From Salinirussus salinus (lineage in GTDB: Archaea; Halobacteriota; Halobacteria; Halobacteriales; Haloarculaceae): a stretch of 64,000 nucleotides of DNA. A model generated the notes under the pieces. That model saw only the letters and a program-made list of their open reading frames with translations. It searched no databases and was not told the origin of the DNA. The translations under genes and the position numbers were made by a program. Shown one piece after another: positions 1 to 7,534 of the stretch. How positions within the stretch are numbered: position 1 is the first letter of the stretch; each line of letters begins with the position of its first letter. The stretch lies in contig NZ_WOWO01000002.1 in assembly GCF_009831455.1 (NCBI RefSeq), positions 1,178,001 through 1,242,000 of the forward strand. Direction: 5' to 3'.

Positions 1-941
1 GCGCCGGCAGCGCCAGCCCGACGGCGAGCCCGCCCCACAGGGAGTCGTAGCCCGCACGGTCAAGCAGCCAGGTACCGGTCAGGATGGCCCCGTAGACGAA
101 CCCGACCCACAGCAGCGGGAAGTAGACGAGCAGCCCGGCGATGCTCACCGGGATCCCGACGATGGTGATGGCGAGGGCGACGAGCACGGCCGGAATGCCG
201 ACGAGCGTCCCGAGGCCGACGCCGGCGCTGACCCCCGGCCGGCCGGTTCCGGTGTCGGTCACGCGCCGGGCGAACCGCGGAGCGCCGAGCAGGAGGGCGA
301 CCCCGAGCACGGCGTTGGTCAGAAAGGAGAGCAGGAAGCCCAGCGGCCAGGGGATCAGCGAGTCCCCGAGGTCGATACCCCCGACGAACGGGACGTCGAC
401 GTCCACGCTGACCCCGTCGACGCGCTCGGTGGTGCCGCCGACCGTCGCACCGTCGGCGATGTCGACCGTCTCGGCGTCGTATCTGACGTTCCCGCCGACC
501 TGGGCGGTGGGACCGAGCGAGAACCGGTCGGCGCCGGCCGCGACGTCACCGTCGACAGACCCGTCGATGCTGACGTCGCCGGCCCCGGTCGACAGCGACC
601 CGCCGACCCGGCCCGACTCGGTGACCGTCACCGCGCCCGCGGCCGCCTCGACGTCGCCCTCGACGGTCCCGCTTATCGTGACCGAGCCCGCCGCGACTTC
701 GACGTCGCCGGTGACGGTCCCGGTGACCAGCACCGAGCCGGCGAAGCCGCTGAGGCTGCCGTCCAGCGTCCCCTCGACCACGACCGTCCCGCCGACGACC
801 GAGATGTCGCCGGTCTGGGTCGTTCCCGGGGGGACGGTGACCGACCCGCCGACCTGCTGGGCGCCAGCCGCGACGGGGACGGTGGCGAGAGCGATGACGA
901 GCACGACGGCCGGGAGCACGCGCCGGAGCGGACGGGCCATG
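1..941 (-). CDS. Bactofilin-like polymer-forming membrane protein, partial (C-terminus beyond window)
   Basis: The open frame begins at ATG 941 and is still open at base 1, giving about 313 residues of an incomplete protein. The N-terminus is a signal peptide or membrane anchor (Arg-rich start, hydrophobic stretch, then Ala-Gly-Ala-Gln). It is followed by about 150 residues of repeated Gly-x-Val-x-Gly-Asp-Val-like units, the pattern of bactofilin or polymer-forming cytoskeletal beta-helices. The last visible 110 residues contain at least two long hydrophobic stretches (LIPWPLGFLLSFL and the region after GTLVGIPAVLV). Haloarchaea carry many such exported bactofilin-like proteins of unknown role. 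It diverges from the gene at 1131. The beta-helix assignment rests on repeat pattern only. Confidence 0.7.
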
Positions 942-1130
942 GGACGTTCCCGTTGCGCTACACCGGACTCTGCCGTAAGTATAGGCGGCGTACACGCGGT
1001 ATGGTTGAGATACTGGCGGAGGAGCACGCGGGCTCTTGGGGGGCCTCACGCGGATTTCGCGGTGTCGTCGAGGCGCCGACAGGCCGGCGACCGGGCGTGT
1101 CTTGAAGTGAGCGCGGCCGGAAGAGCTGGC

Positions 1131-1469
1131 ATGGAACTGGTCAACACCGAGACGATCCCGGGCGAGGAGGTCGAGGAGACGCTGGGCATCGCGCGGGGCA
1201 ACACCGTCGAGGCCCGCAACGTCGGCCGGGACATCACCCAGAGCATCCGCAATCTCGCGGGCGGCGAACTCAAGGCCTACTCCGAGCTGCTGACGAAGGC
1301 CCGCGACGAGGCGATCGCGCGGATGGAGGAGGACGCCCGGTCGATGGGTGCCGACGCCGTCGTCAACGTCCGCATGGAGACCTCCTCGATCGCCAACGCC
1401 GGCTCCGAGGTGATCGCCTACGGGACCGCGGTGACGTTAAAACAGCACAGCTACAGCGAGACCTCGTAG
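1131..1469 (+). CDS. UPF0145 (YbjQ-like) protein, copy 1
   Basis: 112 residues, UPF0145/YbjQ family, a small single-domain fold that forms oligomers and is sometimes annotated as heavy-metal binding. The conserved core is visible: GIARGNTVEARNVGRDI, then NLAGGELKAYSELL and ADAVVNVRMETS, ending SEVIAYGTAV. The same frame is open far upstream, but ATG 1131 matches the family start and follows a real intergenic region. A close paralogue lies at 4890. The 3' end overlaps the convergent enolase-superfamily gene by 19 bases. Biochemical role unknown. Confidence 0.9.
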   Translation: MELVNTETIPGEEVEETLGIARGNTVEARNVGRDITQSIRNLAGGELKAYSELLTKARDEAIARMEEDARSMGADAVVNVRMETSSIANAGSEVIAYGTAVTLKQHSYSETS

Positions 1470-2596
1470 GTGATCCCCTCCCCGCCGCTGACCCGCAGGT
1501 CCTCGACGCGCTCCCGGGAGACATCGACGCCCAGCCCCGGCCCGTCGGGGACGGTCATCGCGCCGTCGGAGACCTCGAAGCGGTCCTCGACCACGTCGTC
1601 GGCGAGCGCGTAGTTAACCCGGTCCGGCGGCAGGTCCATCACCGGCGAGGCGGCGACGAAATGGAGGACTGCGGCGGTCTTGATCCCCAGGTCGAAACTC
1701 GAGTGGTGGGCCACCGAGACGTTTCCCTCGTCGAGCAGGCCCATCAGCTTCTTCGTGGGGAGGAGGCCGCCGACGGGGACCATGTCGACCACGGCCGCGT
1801 CGATAGCGTCCTCCCGGACGAGTTCGAAGAGGTTGCGGTCGTGGTAGGCGTCCTCGTTGACGCCGATAGGAGTCCGGAGCCGCTGGCGGAGGCGCTTGTA
1901 CCCCCCGATGTTGTCCACCCGGAGGGGTTGCTCGAAGTACTGGAGGTAGACGCCCGCGTCCTCGAGGCGGGCGCCGGTCTCGACGGCCTCGCCGAAGCTC
2001 ATCGTCTGGTTGCCGTCCAGCCGGAATTTGACGTCGCCGCCGACGGCCTCGTGCATCGCGGTCAGGCGTTCGACGTCCTGGTCGACGTCGAGTCCGCCTT
2101 TGGTCTTGAGGACCTCGAACCCCTCCTCGCGGGCCCACCGGGTCTGTGCCGCCGCCTCCTCGGGGTCAGTGATCCCCAGACAGTACGCCACGGGCACCTC
2201 GTCAGTCCGCTTGCCGCCCAGCAGCTGGTGGAGGGGGGCGCCTTTCTCCTTTGCGAGGGCGTCCCACATCGCCATCTCGACGCCGCCGACGTAGGGCGTG
2301 AGGTCGATGTAGGGGTACTCGAAGGCGTCGAGCACCGACTCGAGTTCCCAGACCTGCCGGCCAACGAGTTCTGGAGCGATGACGTGCTCGATGGCGGCCA
2401 TCGCCACGTTGGGCTCAGGCCCGGCCATCGTCTCCCCCCAGCCGACGACCCCGTCGACGGTCTCGACGCGGACGACCAGCCGGAGGATCTCCTCGAAGGT
2501 GGTGTACCCCGCGACGTAGGGCGAGACGCCGTAGGGCTCGCTACGGGGCTCGATGTCGACCTCGACCGGTGTCGCCTCGACGCTCGCGATCTCCAT
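1451..2596 (-). CDS. Mandelate racemase/muconate lactonizing enzyme family protein (enolase superfamily)
   Basis: 381 residues from ATG 2596 (a GTG two codons earlier is possible). It has the capping domain, then the barrel domain with a Lys-x-Lys motif (VLKTKGG, about residue 165), three metal ligands in order (FRLDGNQ, YFEQPL, GVNED) and a late SVAHHSSFDLG segment. These suit abstraction of a proton alpha to a carboxylate using Mg2+. The family covers sugar-acid dehydratases, racemases and cycloisomerases, and I cannot pick the substrate. It lies 72 bases downstream of a creatininase-family gene on the same strand, so the two probably form a transcription unit. Confidence 0.85.
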   Translation of the reverse strand: MEIASVEATPVEVDIEPRSEPYGVSPYVAGYTTFEEILRLVVRVETVDGVVGWGETMAGPEPNVAMAAIEHVIAPELVGRQVWELESVLDAFEYPYIDLTPYVGGVEMAMWDALAKEKGAPLHQLLGGKRTDEVPVAYCLGITDPEEAAAQTRWAREEGFEVLKTKGGLDVDQDVERLTAMHEAVGGDVKFRLDGNQTMSFGEAVETGARLEDAGVYLQYFEQPLRVDNIGGYKRLRQRLRTPIGVNEDAYHDRNLFELVREDAIDAAVVDMVPVGGLLPTKKLMGLLDEGNVSVAHHSSFDLGIKTAAVLHFVAASPVMDLPPDRVNYALADDVVEDRFEVSDGAMTVPDGPGLGVDVSRERVEDLRVSGGEGITYEVSL

Positions 2597-2668
2597 GCGC
2601 ACGCTGGTCGCGCTCGGATATTCATCCTGTCGGCTGCGTGGGTGCAGGCTGTCCCGCCGCTCCCGGCG

Positions 2669-3454
2669 TCACTCGCGGTTGTGCTCGTGGATCGCCCCGT
2701 ACAGACCTGCGAGTTCGTCGGACAGGCGGTCGAACAGCTCGGTGCCTTTCTCGGCGGTCGCGAGAGTGGGGTCACCGATGGCGCCCGACTCGGAGTACTC
2801 GGTGAACTCCCGGTAGACCGCCAGCGGCCCGCCGACGAACAGGTCCTGGCGGGCCAGGTCGTAGTGCTCGTCCATTGCCGTCCCCGCGGCGCGGTCCATG
2901 TCGACCAGGTCGGGGTGGAGATGGAGCATGAGGGAGGTCTCGAACTCGCCGCCGTGGCCCGCCCCGCCGACCCCGGAGTCCCGTATCTCGTCGGCAAAAC
3001 CCTCCGCGAGCGCGAAGTAGGTGAGACTGGACACCTCGGCCTGGGGGTGGTCGGCGCCGACGGATGCACGGACCGACTCGACGAGCGCCGCGTTCCCGCC
3101 GTGACCGTTCAGGAAGAGGAGGGCGTCGAAGTCGTTCTCGAGGGCGGCATCGGCGACCCCCTCCAGCAGCGTCGCCAGGTCCTCCCGCTCCAGGGAGACC
3201 GTCCCGCCGAAGGGCATGTGGTGTGGCGAGAGCCCGGTCCAGACCGGCGGGGTGACGAGGACGGGTGCGTCGGTCCGGGTCGCTCCCTCGTGTGCGACAG
3301 CGTCCGCGAGCAGCGTGTCCGTCGCCGTCGGGAGGTGGTGGCCGTGCTGTTCGAGGCTGCCGACAGGGACGACCAGAACGGACCCATCCTGTTCCGCGAG
3401 GTCGACGACCTCGCCGTAGGGGCGGGCCGCCCACGCGGTATCCGTGAGTTGCAT
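2669..3454 (-). CDS. Creatininase family protein (metal-dependent amidohydrolase)
   Basis: 261 residues. I start at ATG 3454 (MQLTDTAWAA) rather than the in-frame TTG at 3481. Creatininase metal-site motifs are present: SLEQHGHHLPTATDT (Glu, His and Asp), FLNGHGGN and GHGGEFETSLML. The family hydrolyses cyclic or formamide-type amide bonds (creatinine, FAPy intermediates, mycofactocin precursor). The neighbouring enolase-superfamily gene suggests a small catabolic pair, but the substrate cannot be read from sequence. Length is normal for the family. Confidence 0.85.
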   Translation of the reverse strand: MQLTDTAWAARPYGEVVDLAEQDGSVLVVPVGSLEQHGHHLPTATDTLLADAVAHEGATRTDAPVLVTPPVWTGLSPHHMPFGGTVSLEREDLATLLEGVADAALENDFDALLFLNGHGGNAALVESVRASVGADHPQAEVSSLTYFALAEGFADEIRDSGVGGAGHGGEFETSLMLHLHPDLVDMDRAAGTAMDEHYDLARQDLFVGGPLAVYREFTEYSESGAIGDPTLATAEKGTELFDRLSDELAGLYGAIHEHNRE

Positions 3455-3531
3455 GTCCGCCGGTAGCACCGACCGGGGCAAATAGCCTCCGGCACCTTCC
3501 GGGACAGCACTCGTATTCGTGACTATGATTC

Positions 3532-3648
3532 GGTACAGCAGGAAAGCCCCGAGGCGTTGCGGTCGCGCGCCTCGCTGCGCGCGCTCGCAGCGCTCACGTG
3601 CTTGCGTCAGCGTGCTTCCCGCAACGCCTCGCCCCTTTCAGTCCTACC
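3532..3648. repeat. Imperfect inverted repeat, about 29-base arms
   Basis: The left arm (3532-3560) ends GAGGCGTTGC and the right arm (3621-3648) begins GCAACGCCTC. The outer parts (GGAAAG against CTTTC) also pair imperfectly. The arms enclose about 60 bases of GCGC-rich sequence. It could be a decayed small mobile element or a structured transcript end. Confidence 0.5.
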
Positions 3649-3783
3649 CTCTGCTCGCGACTCACGCCACTCGCACTTTCGTTGCGCTTACTCCGCTCGC
3701 GCAACGCACGCCACGTACCTCCCCAGCCGATTCGCTCACTCGGTCACGGGACTCCCTCGCTCGCTCATCCCTCGCACAGTGTC

Positions 3784-3803
3784 GTCGCGGCCGGAGCCGC
3801 GAC
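3784..3803. other. Perfect 8-base-stem hairpin
   Basis: GTCGCGGC, a CGGA loop, then GCCGCGAC. It lies downstream of the RidA gene (reverse strand) and may help transcript termination, although no T-run follows. Confidence 0.4.
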
Positions 3804-3861
3804 AGCGCGTGCCCACCGGTTCATTCTCGGAATCTGTCCAGCAAACACCACCACCGACACC

Positions 3862-4239
3862 TCACTCGATGGTTGCGACGACCTCGATCTCGACGCCGAC
3901 GTCGACGGGGAATTCGCCCACCTCGACCGCACTCCGGGCCGGGAACGGCTCACTCATGTACTCGGCGTACACGTCGTTGACCGCGCCGTAGTCGTCCATG
4001 TCCCCGACGTAGACGGTGGCCGTCAGGACGTTGTCCAGCGAGGTGCCCGCGGCCTCTAAGACGGCGGCGATGTTCTCCAGGGTGAGCGCGGTCTGCTCGG
4101 CGATGTCGCCGTCGAGCACCTCGCCAGTCTCGGGGTCGATAGGGCCCTGGCCGGAGGTGTAGACGGTGTCGCCGTCCCGGACCGCCTGGGAGTAGGGGCC
4201 GATGCTCGCCGGTGCCTCGTCGGTGGTGATCTCCTCCAT
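3862..4239 (-). CDS. ridA: RidA family enamine/imine deaminase
   Basis: 125 residues, the usual length for the YjgF/YER057c/UK114 family. RidA proteins form trimers that hydrolyse reactive 2-aminoacrylate and related enamines made by PLP enzymes. Visible signatures are IGPYSQAVRDGDTVYTSGQ near the N-terminus, ARSAVEVGEFP (the catalytic Arg, about residue 102) and the terminal VEIEVVATIE carrying the conserved Glu. It is encoded alone, with the repeat-rich gap downstream. Confidence 0.93.
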   Translation of the reverse strand: MEEITTDEAPASIGPYSQAVRDGDTVYTSGQGPIDPETGEVLDGDIAEQTALTLENIAAVLEAAGTSLDNVLTATVYVGDMDDYGAVNDVYAEYMSEPFPARSAVEVGEFPVDVGVEIEVVATIE

Positions 4240-4349
4240 GCCCGGCCGGCCGGGCGCTCGCCACCTAACCCTGTCGGCGGCTGGCGGGGTCGCCCCTTCA
4301 GTGGCGTCCGGGTCGGTAGTTTGAGGTGCGTGGACTCGGTTCGGTGACC

Positions 4350-4733
4350 ATGTCCGAGTCCGACAACGTGGCCGTCCTGCGGGAATCCATCGAGTACCAC
4401 AACGACCCCGAGACCCGCGAGCGGTATCTCGACAGCTACAGCGAGGACCTCACCCTCCACGGCGCGGACGCCGACGGACTGGCGGAGCTGGCGGCGTTCT
4501 ACCGGGCGGTCTGGGAGGCCATTCCGGACCTGACAGTCACCATCGAGGCCGTGATGGCCGAGGGCGACGAGGTGGCCGCGCGGTACTCCTGGGCGGGAAC
4601 CCACGCCGAGACCGGTGAGGAGGTAGCTCTGGAGAGCGGCCTCACCTGGTACCGGTTCGAAGACGGACAGATCGTCGAGCGGTGGGTCGCCTCCGGGACC
4701 GGCGGGGCCATCGAGGACCTCATCGAGCCCTGA
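4350..4733 (+). CDS. SnoaL-like / ester cyclase family protein
   Basis: 127 residues from ATG 4350 (an in-frame GTG at 4326 is less likely). The pattern is that of the NTF2-like SnoaL polyketide-cyclase fold: LAELAAFYRAVWEAIPDLTV, then RYSWAGTHAETGEE, WYRFEDGQIVERW and a short C-terminus. Archaeal members are mostly uncharacterised small-molecule binding proteins. No neighbour suggests polyketide chemistry. Confidence 0.8.
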   Translation: MSESDNVAVLRESIEYHNDPETRERYLDSYSEDLTLHGADADGLAELAAFYRAVWEAIPDLTVTIEAVMAEGDEVAARYSWAGTHAETGEEVALESGLTWYRFEDGQIVERWVASGTGGAIEDLIEP

Positions 4734-4857
4734 ACCGGCCGGCCGCCGGCCACGGGTTACCACCGACGACCCGGCCGGACAGCGGGTTCCACTGGCGTGA
4801 AATCCTCGAGCAGAGACTCGCCCGGAGCCACCGCGTGTGAACACGGGCCACTGCTAG

Positions 4858-4868
4858 AGCTATATCAC
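4858..4868 (+). promoter_or_regulatory. TATA-like box upstream of UPF0145 copy 2
   Basis: GCTATATCACC lies about 25-30 bases before ATG 4890, the spacing expected for a leaderless haloarchaeal transcript. Confidence 0.45.
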
Positions 4869-4889
4869 CGGCCGCCGTACAGATGTATA

Positions 4890-5246
4890 ATGTCAATTGA
4901 ATCACAAACTGCAGCTGTACAGCCCTCGCTCGTCGCGACCGTCACGACCGAGACGGTCCCGGGACACGAGGTCGTCGAGGTGCTCGGGATCGCCCGCGGG
5001 AACATCGTCAAGGCGCGGAACGTGGGGCGGGACATCACCCAGGGGATCAGGAATCTCGCCGGCGGCGAACTGAAGGCCTACTCGACGCTGCTCTCGCAGG
5101 CCCGCGACGAGGCGATCGAGCGGATGGAGGCCGACGCCGTCGAACGGGGCGGGGACGCCGTCGTCAACGTCCGCATGGAAACCTCGGAGATAACCAAGGG
5201 TGCCTCGGAGGTCATCGCCTACGGGACCGCCGTCCGGCTCGAGTAG
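4890..5246 (+). CDS. UPF0145 (YbjQ-like) protein, copy 2
   Basis: 118 residues from ATG 4890. It is highly similar to the protein at 1131 over its whole core (GIARGNIVKARNVGRDI, NLAGGELKAYSTLL, GDAVVNVRMETSEI, SEVIAYGTAV), with a longer, Gln/Ala-rich N-terminus. The promoter region is clear. The two copies are 3.4 kb apart and separated by unrelated genes, so they are not a recent tandem duplication. Function unknown. Confidence 0.9.
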   Translation: MSIESQTAAVQPSLVATVTTETVPGHEVVEVLGIARGNIVKARNVGRDITQGIRNLAGGELKAYSTLLSQARDEAIERMEADAVERGGDAVVNVRMETSEITKGASEVIAYGTAVRLE

Positions 5247-5268
5247 CCGGGACAGCACCCGGACTGCG

Positions 5269-5316
5269 GTCACTGTCTGCGCTGTCTGTGCAGTCACTGT
5301 CTGCACTGTCTGTACA
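5269..5316. repeat. Two tandem copies of a 24-base unit
   Basis: Units 5269-5292 and 5293-5316 differ at two positions. Each starts GTCACTGTCTGC and is itself built from CTGTCTG-like sub-repeats. They lie between two convergent genes. Confidence 0.7.
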
Positions 5317-5343
5317 GTTCAGGCGCACGCCATCGCGCGTGGT

Positions 5344-5613
5344 TCAGGCTCGTGCTGCGTCGTTCGCGTCCGCGATCACCTTGTAGACGAAGCCGATGAG
5401 CCCCCCGAGGAGGGCCACGAAGCCAGCTAAGAACAGGGCCGCCGCGAGGAGTTGCCCGACGAGACCCGCACCGCCACCCCGGAGCGCCCAGTTGGCTCCG
5501 AACCACGCGCCCAGGATCAGCCCCACGTAGCCGCCGACCACGACGGCGTAGAGGACCGCCATCTCCCGACCGAGCGCGTACGCCAGGGCTTCCCGGGGCC
5601 CAACTGTTGCCAT
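5344..5613 (-). CDS. Small two-helix membrane protein
   Basis: 89 residues from ATG 5613 (MATVGPREALAYALG); the frame is open further upstream without family support. Two hydrophobic segments follow: VLYAVVVGGYVGLILGAWFG and LLAAALFLAGFVALLGGLIG. The tail is short and soluble. I recognise no family name. The protein probably sits in the cytoplasmic membrane. Confidence 0.6.
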   Translation of the reverse strand: MATVGPREALAYALGREMAVLYAVVVGGYVGLILGAWFGANWALRGGGAGLVGQLLAAALFLAGFVALLGGLIGFVYKVIADANDAARA

Positions 5614-5664
5614 ACTAACAGTATCGGGAGGGGACGGATGAATGTCGCGGTGATACCGGCGCCG

Positions 5665-5731
5665 CAGGCGAACAGCTCGCGGGTCGCCTCCAGCGCGTCG
5701 ACCAGCTTGTCGACCTCCTCCCGCGTGTTGT
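5665..5731. repeat. Downstream copy of a 67-base exact direct repeat (duplicated 3' end of the cysteine desulfurase gene)
   Basis: Identical to 5885-5951, which encodes the last 21 residues of the cysteine desulfurase. The copies are offset by 220 bases, and the 153 bases between them are non-coding and rich in CTCGCTCCGCTC. The duplicated copy has lost the stop codon context and is not a gene. Confidence 0.9.
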
Positions 5732-5883
5732 GAGACCACCGTTTTCTCGTCGGGTCGCCGCCGGCGACCACTCCTCGAAAACCGTGGGCGAAAAAGCGAC
5801 CCCTCGCTCCGCTCACGGCATCGCCGTTCGCGTTTCCGAGACCCTCACTCCGTTCGCGTCTCGCTCCGCTCGGGGTCGTCCAG

Positions 5884-7125
5884 TCAGGCGAACAGCTCGC
5901 GGGTCGCCTCCAGCGCGTCGACCAGCTTGTCGACCTCCTCCCGCGTGTTGTAGATGTAGAAGGAGGCCCGCGCGGAGGCGGCGACGCCGAGCTTGTCGTG
6001 CAGCGGCTGGGTGCAGTGGTCGCCGGCACGGACCGCGACGGCGAACTCGTTGAGGATCTCGGAGGTGTCGTGGGCGTGGACGTCACCGAGGTTGAAGGAG
6101 ACCAGTGCCGCGCGGTCGTCGCCCGGCGGGCCGTACACGTCGACGTCCCCGAGCTCCTCGAGCCGGTCGTGGGCGTAGGCGGCGAGCTCCTCGCCGTGGC
6201 GGCGGACCCTGTCCATCCCGATGTCCTCGAGGTAATCGCAGGCCTCCGCGAGCGCGATCCCCTGGCAGATCGGGGGCGTGCCGGCCTCGAACTTCCAGGG
6301 GAGTTCGTGCCAGGTGGAGTCCTCGAAGGTCACCTTCGAGATCATCATCCCCCCGTAGAGGTACGGCTGCATCTCCTCGAGCAGGTGTTCCTTCCCGTAG
6401 AGGACACCGACGCCCGTCGGGCCGCACATCTTGTGCCCCGAGAAGGCGAAGAAGTCGGCGTCGATGTCCTGAACGTCGACGGGCATGTGTGGGACCGACT
6501 GGGCGCCGTCGACGAAACAGAGCGCGTCGTGGTCGTGGGCCAGGTCCGCGAGGTCGCCGACGGGATTCACGGTTCCGAGGGTGTTCGAGACGTGGACGAC
6601 GCTGACCATCTCGGTGTCGTCGGTGACCAGCTCGCGGGCGTGGTCCATGTCCAGGTAGCCCTCGTCGTCGACCCGGATGTACTTCACCTCCGCGCCCGTC
6701 TTCTTGGCGATCTGCTGCCAGGTGACGAGCGCGGCGTGGTGTTCCATCTCCGTCATCACGACCTCGTCGCCCGGCCCCAGCTCCGCGAGCCCCCAGGCGT
6801 AGGCGACGGTGTTCATCGACTCGGTGGTGTTCTTCGTGAAGACGACCTCCTCGCGACCCTCGGCGCCGATGAACTCCGCCACGCGGTCGTGGGCCTCCTC
6901 GTAGGCGATCGAGGCCTCCTGGCTGAGCTGGTGGAGCCCGCGGTGGACGTTGGCGTTCGTCGTCCGGTAGTAGTCCGCGATGGTCTCGACGACCGGTTCC
7001 GGCGTCTGCGAGGTCGCGGCGTTGTCGAGATAGACGAGCTGTTCGCCGCCGAACTCCCGCTCGAGGATCGGGAAGTCCTCGCGTATCCGCTCGACGTCGA
7101 GCAGGTCTGAAGATTGCGCTCCCAT
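5884..7125 (-). CDS. sufS: SufS-type cysteine desulfurase
   Basis: 413 residues from ATG 7125 (an in-frame GTG/ATG lies about 11 codons upstream). It is a fold-type I PLP enzyme releasing sulfur from cysteine for Fe-S clusters and other thio-cofactors. Visible motifs: YLDNAATSQTP, EMEHHAALVTWQ, FVDGAQSVPHMPVDV, the PLP lysine in FSGHKMCGPTGVG and the catalytic Cys in RAGDHCTQP, which is the group II (SufS/CsdA) arrangement. No SufBCD or SufU genes are nearby. Its last 67 bases are duplicated downstream. Confidence 0.95.
   Translation of the reverse strand: MGAQSSDLLDVERIREDFPILEREFGGEQLVYLDNAATSQTPEPVVETIADYYRTTNANVHRGLHQLSQEASIAYEEAHDRVAEFIGAEGREEVVFTKNTTESMNTVAYAWGLAELGPGDEVVMTEMEHHAALVTWQQIAKKTGAEVKYIRVDDEGYLDMDHARELVTDDTEMVSVVHVSNTLGTVNPVGDLADLAHDHDALCFVDGAQSVPHMPVDVQDIDADFFAFSGHKMCGPTGVGVLYGKEHLLEEMQPYLYGGMMISKVTFEDSTWHELPWKFEAGTPPICQGIALAEACDYLEDIGMDRVRRHGEELAAYAHDRLEELGDVDVYGPPGDDRAALVSFNLGDVHAHDTSEILNEFAVAVRAGDHCTQPLHDKLGVAASARASFYIYNTREEVDKLVDALEATRELFA
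5885..5951. repeat. Upstream copy of the 67-base direct repeat, inside the cysteine desulfurase gene
   Basis: This is the original coding copy. It matches 5665-5731 without mismatch. Confidence 0.9.
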
Positions 7126-7237
7126 TACCGGAACGACGGGCTCCACGACCAACATCATTTCGGTTCGCCGAAAAACAGTTTGTGGAACGCAAAGTGGCGA
7201 CCCGCTCGAGGGGAACTCAGCGAAGCCCCCGCTGGCC

Positions 7238-7534
7238 TCACATCCAGAGCAACTGTGCGTGGCGCGTCCCGCCCAGGTCGAGGACGTTCTCCTCCTCGAC
7301 GAAGCCGTGCTCGACGGCCAGCGAGACTGCCTCGGTGCCGACGATGTTGGCGGTCGTGCAGCTGGCGAGGCTGTTGACGACCTCCTGTTCGCTGGCCTCC
7401 TGCCCGCCGTAGAACTCCTCCTCGACGGTCAGCGACACCGTACCGTTCTCGAAGGACTCACCGAGGATGTCGGCGTCACAGACCGAGACCAGCAACCCCT
7501 CGTCGGTGTCGCGCTCGGTGAGCAAAAGCGTCAT
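7238..7534 (-). CDS. DUF424 family protein
   Basis: 98 residues from ATG 7534. It matches the archaeal DUF424 pattern: an N-terminal LLLTERDTDEGLLVSVCDA, FENGTVSLTVEEEFY, and a late CTTANIVGTEAVSLAVEHGF ending in a short LLW tail. The family is conserved in Archaea and of unknown function, often suspected to act in RNA or translation. Its start overlaps the stop of the TPR gene by four bases (ATGA), so translation is probably coupled. Confidence 0.8.
   Translation of the reverse strand: MTLLLTERDTDEGLLVSVCDADILGESFENGTVSLTVEEEFYGGQEASEQEVVNSLASCTTANIVGTEAVSLAVEHGFVEEENVLDLGGTRHAQLLWM

Larger units (their letters stand above)
3455..3861. other. Gene-free, repeat-rich intergenic region
   Basis: About 400 bases with no convincing gene. 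Several frames are open but read as low-complexity Ser/Arg/Ala peptides with no family features. The DNA consists of short irregular repeats of CTCGC/GCGCTCGC type, an imperfect inverted repeat (3532-3648) and a perfect hairpin (3784-3803). Similar islands occur at 5790-5880 and 54290-54360. Confidence 0.7.

Noticed and set aside
141-1130. A long forward open frame running into UPF0145 copy 1
   Set aside because: The upstream part is a Ser/Thr/Pro-rich shadow of the reverse-strand bactofilin-like gene. The UPF0145 family match begins exactly at ATG 1131.
3519-4059. Several overlapping forward frames of 144-153 codons in the repeat-rich gap
   Set aside because: They are Ser/Arg-rich, share no family features, use all three frames and run into the RidA gene on the other strand.
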